10,713 nt of DNA, taken from contig JAKPQT010000648.1 of NCBI GenBank assembly GCA_029555885.1, forward strand, positions 1 through 10,713. Reading direction: 5' to 3'. The notes under the pieces were generated by a model. The model ran no database searches. It saw only the letters and a program-made list of their open reading frames with translations, and was not told the DNA's origin. Origin of the DNA: Chloroflexota bacterium. Lineage in GTDB: Bacteria > Chloroflexota > Anaerolineae > CG2-30-64-16. A program made the translations under genes and the position numbers. Shown piece after piece: positions 6,338-10,713 of the stretch. How positions within the stretch are numbered: position 1 is the first letter of the stretch; each line of letters opens with the position of its first letter.

Positions 6338-7126
6338 ATGCGCACACTCACCCTGCTATCCTGGAACGTCAACGGCGCCCGCGCCATCTACAAGGCCGGG
6401 TTCATGGACTGGCTGGCGGAGACTGCGCCCGACATCCTTTGCCTGCAGGAGACGCGCGCGGAGCCGGACCAGATTCCTGCTGAGATGCGGGAGCCGGCCG
6501 GCTATCAGGCGTTCTGGCACGCATCCAGCCGCAAGAAAGGGCACAGCGGCGTCGGGCTGCTGACGCGCGAGGCGCCTCGGGCCGTCACCTACGGCATCGG
6601 CCAGCCAGAGTTCGACGACGAGGGACGGACCATCGTCGCGCAATACGCCGACTTCACCCTCATCAACTGCTACTTCCCCAACGGCGGCCGCGCCCTGGAG
6701 CGCGTGCCCTACAAGCTGGCGTTCTACGACGCGTTTCTGGAGTTCATCGAGGGGCTGCGCTCGCAGGGCCGGCAGGTCATCTTCTGCGGCGACGTCAACA
6801 CCGCGCACCGCGAGATCGACCTGGCGCGGCCCAGGCAGAACCAGAAGACGACAGGGTTCCTACCCGAGGAACGCGCGTGGATGGATCGGCTCGTTGCCAG
6901 CGGTTATGTCGACATCTTCCGTGACCGCCACCCCGACCTGGCCGGCCAATACACCTGGTGGCTCCAGTGGGCGCAGGCGCGCGAGCGGAACATCGGCTGG
7001 CGCATCGACTACTTCTTCGCCGCCGCGGAGGTGCTGCCGCGCGTGACGGACGCCTTCATCTGGCCCCACGTGCGCGGGAGCGACCACTGCCCGGTCGGGA
7101 TACAATTTGAGGCCATGGAGCGTTAG
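6338..7126 (+). CDS. xth: Exodeoxyribonuclease III / AP endonuclease (Xth family)
   Basis: DNA repair nuclease that cleaves at abasic sites and removes 3' blocking groups, acting in base-excision repair. At 262 residues it is close to E. coli ExoIII (268). Conserved sites in order: SWNVNGARA (N10, N12), LCLQETRAE (metal ligand E38), GHSGVGLLTR, INCYFPNGG (Y112), GDVNTAH (D152, N154), GFLPEERAWMD, RIDYFF (D224) and GSDHCPVG (D249, H250). The catalytic set is complete. ATG 6338 has AGGA at 6328-6331, 6 bases upstream, immediately after the hairpin repeat. It follows rimM on the same strand with a 135-base gap, and no functional link to rimM is evident. The 60 bases after its stop separate it from a convergent small gene. 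Confidence 0.96.
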   Translation: MRTLTLLSWNVNGARAIYKAGFMDWLAETAPDILCLQETRAEPDQIPAEMREPAGYQAFWHASSRKKGHSGVGLLTREAPRAVTYGIGQPEFDDEGRTIVAQYADFTLINCYFPNGGRALERVPYKLAFYDAFLEFIEGLRSQGRQVIFCGDVNTAHREIDLARPRQNQKTTGFLPEERAWMDRLVASGYVDIFRDRHPDLAGQYTWWLQWAQARERNIGWRIDYFFAAAEVLPRVTDAFIWPHVRGSDHCPVGIQFEAMER

Positions 7127-7186
7127 CCGCATGACACCGACCATGTAGTGGGTCATTTCCATGCGATAAGGCTCCTGAGGAAGGGA

Positions 7187-7411
7187 TTAGGGACGAGGTT
7201 TCGACCGCCATTGGAAGGCTTCGCCACCGATACCAAAGTGCTCCAGGAACTCGAGCAAGCCGTCGATATCGAGAAAACTCGCAGCCTGGCCGCTCTGCAC
7301 GTGCTCGATGCGGCCCCGCCAGCGCGGCTCCCCGGCCAAACACTCGCGCCAGAAGCGCACGGCGAAGGGTGTGTGGCAGGGAGCGTACACAGCTTCTCGA
7401 ACCAGCCGCAT
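7187..7411 (-). CDS. Small uncharacterised WRGR/HVQSG protein
   Basis: A 74-residue protein of unknown function. The body reads FAVRFWRECLA (16-26), EPRWRGRIEHVQSGQAA (28-44) and FLDIDGLLEFLEHFG (46-60), with a hydrophilic C terminus. The pattern of an aromatic strand, WRGR, HVQSG and an F-L-D-(x)-L-L-x-F-L helix matches, from memory, a family of very small proteins common in Chloroflexota; this was not checked. The ATG at 7411 is the only start in frame near the conserved part. It has no good ribosome binding site, and a TACAAT -10-like box lies at 7447-7442 on this strand. The longer open frame upstream runs antisense through the next gene's signal-peptide region and is ignored. It converges on exonuclease III and diverges from the peptidase-like gene. 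Confidence 0.62.
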   Translation of the reverse strand: MRLVREAVYAPCHTPFAVRFWRECLAGEPRWRGRIEHVQSGQAASFLDIDGLLEFLEHFGIGGEAFQWRSKPRP

Positions 7412-7543
7412 CCATCCAGAATGCGCTTGACGAATTGTGGTATTGTAAAAGTTGGCCTCGCTGCCCGATAGGCCATCTCCGCGCCTGCTTCGCACGACGG
7501 GCGGAAGCCGTTGGCTGTATGTTGCCACAGCAGGAGGCTTTCC
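7412..7543. other. Divergent gap between the small protein gene and the peptidase-like gene
   Basis: This 132-base gap should carry promoters for both directions. The direct repeat attgtggtattgt (about 7435-7446) sits near the minus-strand gene, and the minus-strand TACAAT at 7447-7442 is a possible -10 box without a good -35. The plus-strand TTGACG at 7427-7432 lacks a -10 at normal spacing. No clear promoter can be assigned. Confidence 0.3.
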
Positions 7544-9046
7544 ATGGTATCCCCGTTCTTTGGGCTCTGCCGCACCGCTCTGTTCGTCCTCTGCATCGTC
7601 GTGCTCCTCGCCTCGCCGGTCTCCGCCGGCCCGCTCCGGGATCCATCCGGTCCCGGCGCCCTCGATGTCCACATGCAGTACTTGCCGCTCGTGATGAAGG
7701 CAGGCCCCTCACCCACTGCCATCGAACTAATCGACGCCGCCCTCGCGCAGGGCCAGATCGACGACATGACCGCGCTCGTCTACAAGGTGTACGCGGTCTT
7801 CGGCGACCCGCGGCTGCCGGCCGAGTACCGCAGCCCTGACAAGGCCATTCGCGAAGGCACGGAGGTCATGGCGGAAGCGATGGGCCGCTATGACGCGCTG
7901 CCCGCCGAAACCCAGGCGTTATTGCTGCCCTTCTTGCTCCCGCCCTACTACCAGGGCAGTTGGGACGACCAGCAGCCGGCGGAAGGCGGCCCGCTGGCCG
8001 CCGCGCCCCTGACTCTCCCGGCGGCAGCGGCGCTTGCGCCCGGCGGCCCCCCGGAAATGCCGCTCTCCGACAAGTGGTTCTATAGGGGTAACGCCAAGGT
8101 CAAGGTCTGGGGCCGCAAGGACCGGCCGGGCGACGGCAGGTTGGTAGAACTCGTATTCAACGCGCTCAAAGACAAGGTCTGGCCGGACCTGACCGGGCTG
8201 ATGCTGTGCGAGCCGATCAAGGACGACGGGCAGGGGAACTTCGGCGGCGACGGCCGTCTCGACGTGGCCCTGACCGTGATCGACGACGACGGCATGACCA
8301 TCCCGTACGTTGGCTTCGCCATCATGGGCCCGGTCCACCTCCGGATCAACCGCCGCCTGAACGACGAGCTCCTGCGCGCCGCCCTGGCCCACAACTTCAT
8401 GCACAGCCTGCAGTTTACCTACGAACTGCCGGGCAACCGGCTGTACGACAAGTGGCTGATGGAGTCGACCGCAGTCTGGGCCGAGGACTTCGTCTATCCT
8501 GAGGCAAACACCGAGCAGTTCTACCTGGCCGCATTCCTCGACGACCCAGGCGTCTCACTGAACGACATCAAGGCCGCGCATCACTACGGCGCGTACCTCT
8601 TCCCCTTCTACCTGAGCCATGTCAGCACGCCGGACGTGGTTCGCTCGATGTGGGTGATGGCGGAGTCGACCGACACCGTGCTGGAGGCAGTCGACACGGT
8701 GATCGAGGGCGGGTTCAAGCAGCAATGGCCCGAGTTTGCCCGCTACAACTGGAACCGGCCGCCCCAGGACGACTACAGCTCGTGGGACCTGATTGCGCGG
8801 GGCGTGACTGCGCCCGCCATACCCGTGCCGGGCCCGCTCGACGGGTTCCCGGCTAAGGATTTCGTCTGGACAATGCCAACCGACGTCCGCCCCCTGGCCG
8901 CGCACTATTACCACTTCGTCTTCCCCCGGGACGATGTCAGCTCGGTCACGTTCTACAACCCGTTCAAGACGAGCTCAGACCCCGACGCGAAGGTGCAGGT
9001 GCTGGTCAAGCTGGGGGTGCGTGGCAGGCATAGAGCAGCTGGTTAG
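7544..9046 (+). CDS. Secreted metallopeptidase-like protein with altered zinc motif (HNFMH), apparently 3' truncated
   Basis: A 500-residue predicted secreted protein. ATG 7544 has AGGAGG (7532-7537) 6 bases upstream and opens a signal peptide (FVLCIVVLLASPVSA, cleavage near residue 28). A YLPLVMK stretch follows, of a kind I associate with Chloroflexota exported proteins. The middle resembles gluzincin-type peptidases: AHNFMHSLQ at 282-290 sits where an HExxH helix is expected, and WLMESTAVWAEDFVYP has a glutamate (E307) placed as a third zinc ligand. The catalytic Glu is replaced by Asn (AAC; two changes from GAG), so it is probably inactive or a non-enzymatic relative. The last domain starts AHYYHFVFP...VTFYNPFK and breaks off after VQVLVKLG, followed by about ten unrelated residues. 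The end overlaps the convergent propeller gene by 41 bases. The substrate is unknown. Confidence 0.8.
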   Translation: MVSPFFGLCRTALFVLCIVVLLASPVSAGPLRDPSGPGALDVHMQYLPLVMKAGPSPTAIELIDAALAQGQIDDMTALVYKVYAVFGDPRLPAEYRSPDKAIREGTEVMAEAMGRYDALPAETQALLLPFLLPPYYQGSWDDQQPAEGGPLAAAPLTLPAAAALAPGGPPEMPLSDKWFYRGNAKVKVWGRKDRPGDGRLVELVFNALKDKVWPDLTGLMLCEPIKDDGQGNFGGDGRLDVALTVIDDDGMTIPYVGFAIMGPVHLRINRRLNDELLRAALAHNFMHSLQFTYELPGNRLYDKWLMESTAVWAEDFVYPEANTEQFYLAAFLDDPGVSLNDIKAAHHYGAYLFPFYLSHVSTPDVVRSMWVMAESTDTVLEAVDTVIEGGFKQQWPEFARYNWNRPPQDDYSSWDLIARGVTAPAIPVPGPLDGFPAKDFVWTMPTDVRPLAAHYYHFVFPRDDVSSVTFYNPFKTSSDPDAKVQVLVKLGVRGRHRAAG

Positions 9047-9887
9047 CCGTGGTCGGCGTCGGGCCGCGGTCCAGCGCGCAGGCATAGCCGCCGTCCTGGT
9101 CCGGCAGGGGATCGCCGATCGATCCGGGCCGCGCAGCGGTGGCGATCTCATGCATGGCGCCGCAGCGCGACCAGGCATAGGCCACCGCCGCGCCGTCCTG
9201 CCGCCAGTGCGGCTTGGTCGCGCCCAGCGCCTCGGTTGCCGGGTCGCCGATGCTCAGCGTACCGGCATCGACGGTCGTGCCCGCCTGCACGTCGGCGCGC
9301 GCATCACCAAGCCACCGGTCCCCGCCCAGGATCGCCACCGCAGGCTGGAAGATGCCGGGACCCAGGTCGGCCACTTCCTCGAACACCACGGTCGCTGCGC
9401 CCCAGCCGGGAAGCGTGACCTCCTTGAGCACCCGCGAACCCTGGATATAAACCTGGAACCGGTCGCCCAAATAGTACGTGTTGACCAGCCGGACGGTGAC
9501 GCTGCCTTGCGGATAGGCCCCGAGCGACGCACAGTCGGGCTTGTTGGTGAGGCGCTGGGGCGTGCCGCCCTGCGCGGGGAGGGTGTAGAGGTCACGTTCG
9601 TACCAGGAGCAGGCGCGCTGGTAATCGCTGGCGAAGGCCAGTGCCCGGCCATCAGGCCGCCAGTCCAGGCCGGTGATCGTGTCATACTGCGGATCGGGCG
9701 CACTCCAGAACGGGCGATCATTGCCGCCGTCCGGGTCGATCAGGCGAATCGCGTTGCCATTCTTCACGTATGCAATGGGGCCCGGTGTGCTCCCGGCGTG
9801 GGCGCCGGTCGAAGGAACGGTCACGACCTGAGACAATAATGCGCAGACAACGAACAGCCCTGCGATCAACCGCATGCACGCAGCCAT
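9006..9887 (-). CDS. Secreted beta-propeller (PD40/TolB-like) protein, probably truncated
   Basis: A 293-residue predicted exported protein of unknown function. The ATG at 9887 is fixed by AGGAGG on the minus strand (9895-9900), 7 bases upstream, and by the signal peptide MRLIAGLFVVCALLSQVVTV...AHA (cleavage near residue 31). Propeller-type repeats are seen at ITGLDWRPDGRALAFASD (71-88) with DLYTLPAQGGTPQRLT (99-114), and at KPHWRQDGAAVAYAWS (225-240). Between them, about 125-215, lies a beta-rich insertion (SVTVRLVNTYYLGDRFQVY...) of roughly 90 residues. Only two or three blades can be counted, too few for a closed propeller, and the protein stops right after a new strand, NQLLYACHA. Its 3' end overlaps the convergent peptidase-like gene, which also ends abruptly. 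Propeller proteins of this sort usually mediate protein or glycan contacts (inference). Confidence 0.75.
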   Translation of the reverse strand: MAACMRLIAGLFVVCALLSQVVTVPSTGAHAGSTPGPIAYVKNGNAIRLIDPDGGNDRPFWSAPDPQYDTITGLDWRPDGRALAFASDYQRACSWYERDLYTLPAQGGTPQRLTNKPDCASLGAYPQGSVTVRLVNTYYLGDRFQVYIQGSRVLKEVTLPGWGAATVVFEEVADLGPGIFQPAVAILGGDRWLGDARADVQAGTTVDAGTLSIGDPATEALGATKPHWRQDGAAVAYAWSRCGAMHEIATAARPGSIGDPLPDQDGGYACALDRGPTPTTANQLLYACHAPPA

Positions 9888-10002
9888 GGTTGAACCTCCT
9901 GCAACCGGCCTGTAGGTCCAGCCGATTACCACCACCTTACGCGCATCTATCGCCGTGAGCCCCCGGCGCCCATTGTACGCGCGCCGGAACAAGTGCGGCA
10001 TC

Positions 10003-10090
10003 CTTCACAAGCATACCATATTTTTGCGTGTTTATGAAGCTATATCGCAAGATTTATGTGAGTACACCCGTATGTCTGGGGTTGGGGAAA
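10003..10090. promoter_or_regulatory. AT-rich pocket upstream of the propeller gene
   Basis: The 297-base gap between the propeller gene (start 9887) and the lipoprotein gene (stop 10185) contains a sharply AT-rich stretch (atatttttgcgtgtttatg, atatcgcaagatttatg) in an otherwise GC-rich window. It is the natural place for the propeller gene's promoter on the minus strand. No pair of -35 and -10 boxes at standard spacing stands out, so this is a location guess only. Confidence 0.3.
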
Positions 10091-10095
10091 TGACA

Positions 10096-10148
10096 ACGGA
10101 CCTGCGGGGGTGCGCCAGGCTGATCCCGGCACGACCTCGCAGGTCCGT
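10096..10148. repeat. Inverted repeat between the lipoprotein and propeller genes
   Basis: Perfect 11-base arms, acggacctgcg (10096-10106) and cgcaggtccgt (10138-10148), surround a 31-base loop. Pairing can be extended by TGAC/GTCA at the foot if three bases bulge. The right arm overlaps a near palindrome, acctcgcaggt (10134-10144). It lies about 37 bases downstream of the lipoprotein gene's stop in its reading direction, so it may be a terminator-like mRNA end. It lacks a clear T tract and could equally be a dispersed palindromic repeat. Confidence 0.7.
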
Positions 10149-10184
10149 CACACAGATTTCGTTATAGAATGCTGTCCGTGAGCG

Positions 10185-10562
10185 TCAGCTCGCCTGCGGC
10201 GCCAGGCGGAAAGACTCACCGGACAGATTCGTCCGGACCTCGTACTGCTGGCCGCCAGCCTCGAACACGATGCGCCAGCCCGGCGTCACGGCCGCCAGGC
10301 ACGACTCGGCCGGACCGCCCAGCCCGAAGCACGAATCCGTCCACTCGACCCGCTCGGCCTCGACGAGGCGCAGGTCTGCGGCGGAGACGCTGGCTTCGGC
10401 AGCCAACCACGCGAGCGCCTGGTCCGCGAAGGCGGGCTGCTCCCCGCCCGCAGGGGCCGAGACCGGCGCGCCGCTGCCGGGCGTAGCGGCCGGGAGCGGC
10501 GCGCACGCGACTGCCAACACGGCCACCAGGGCCGCGACAATGATAGACATAGATCGATACAT
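10185..10562 (-). CDS. Predicted lipoprotein with a two-cysteine WTDSCFG/TPGW domain
   Basis: A 125-residue probable lipoprotein of unknown function. The N terminus is MYRSMSIIVAALVAVLAVAC, with the lipid-attachment cysteine at position 20. The lipobox is slightly atypical, A at -3 rather than L. A Pro/Ala/Gly-rich linker (21-43) leads to a helix, ALAWLAAEASVSAADLRLV (49-67), then a beta-rich domain with WTDSCFGLGGP (74-84), C88, TPGWRIVFEAGG (93-104) and YEVRTN (107-112). C78 and C88 could form a disulfide. I recall this W-D-C-G ... TPG(Y/W) ... YE(V/Y)RT pattern from secreted proteins of Chloroflexota and cyanobacteria, with no known role. ATG 10562 has GAGGTGA at 10567-10573 on the minus strand; ATG 10550 is an alternative. 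It reads toward the propeller gene in the same direction but 297 bases away. Confidence 0.82.
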   Translation of the reverse strand: MYRSMSIIVAALVAVLAVACAPLPAATPGSGAPVSAPAGGEQPAFADQALAWLAAEASVSAADLRLVEAERVEWTDSCFGLGGPAESCLAAVTPGWRIVFEAGGQQYEVRTNLSGESFRLAPQAS

Positions 10563-10675
10563 CTATTCACCTCACACTTTCGATAGATTCTTCTCTGACG
10601 TAACACGCCTCACATCGGACGTCTGGCAGGGCGCATACGTTCCATCTGGGGCAGCGGAACACGGGCCGCGTGGGC

Positions 10676-10694
10676 GGGCGAGGCGACCTCGCCC
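10676..10694. repeat. Short perfect hairpin GGGCGAGG-CGA-CCTCGCCC
   Basis: Eight-base arms, gggcgagg (10676-10683) and cctcgccc (10687-10694), flank a CGA loop, and CTACG follows. This word resembles a GGGGCGAGGCGACCTCGCCCC-type intergenic repeat that I remember from many environmental bacterial genomes; it was not checked here. The rest of the last 150 bases shows no gene or promoter that I can support. Confidence 0.6.
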
Positions 10695-10713
10695 CTACGC
10701 CTCCTTCGGTATG

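Noticed and set aside
7148..7471. 107-codon plus-strand frame after exonuclease III
   Set aside because: It is antisense to the WRGR/HVQSG minus-strand protein, which has the more protein-like sequence.
8934..9839. 301-codon plus-strand frame after the peptidase-like gene
   Set aside because: Antisense of the propeller gene, which has a signal peptide, a strong ribosome binding site and PD40 motifs on the minus strand.
9955..10167. 70-codon plus-strand frame in the AT-rich gap
   Set aside because: No ribosome binding site and no motif, and it covers the AT-rich pocket and an inverted repeat; probably chance.

Overview
The window looks like chromosomal DNA from a GC-rich bacterium, most likely Chloroflexota. 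The grounds are inference from family knowledge: a stand-alone glycogen-binding (CBM48-like) protein, a very small WRGR/HVQSG protein, a secreted protein with a YLPLVMK stretch after its signal peptide, and a lipoprotein with a WTDSCFG...TPGW domain, all of which I associate with that phylum. No rRNA, tRNA, CRISPR array, transposase or phage gene was found.

Left part (1-3300): the 3' portion of ftsH, whose start lies outside the window, is followed by a site-2-type (M50) membrane protease gene, so two membrane proteases sit in tandem. A short glycogen-binding-domain gene converges on the M50 gene from the minus strand.

Middle (3300-7130): a divergent promoter region separates the CBM48 gene from a translation/secretion cluster, ffh - rpsP - khpA - rimM. 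This cluster serves SRP-dependent membrane targeting, 30S assembly and 16S maturation. The usual next genes, trmD and rplS, are absent. A dispersed-type hairpin repeat and an exonuclease III gene (xth-type) follow instead. The ffh leader holds two perfect hairpins with a competing pairing over the ribosome binding site. The rimM leader holds an 18-bp perfect stem whose right arm can also pair exactly with the rimM start region.

Right part (7130-10713): an envelope-related accessory region. It has a tiny minus-strand protein; a secreted metallopeptidase-like protein whose HExxH motif reads HNFMH; a secreted beta-propeller protein on the minus strand; and a minus-strand lipoprotein. The peptidase-like and propeller genes converge, overlap by 41 bases and both seem to stop inside an unfinished domain. 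This suggests a deletion junction or an assembly join near 9006-9046.

The gaps hold several distinct large inverted repeats. One family occurs twice, at 1724-1791 and 6256-6326. The genes themselves are largely ordinary. The points most worth following are the two structured leaders, the paired hairpin repeat, the glutamate-less peptidase and the odd convergent junction.
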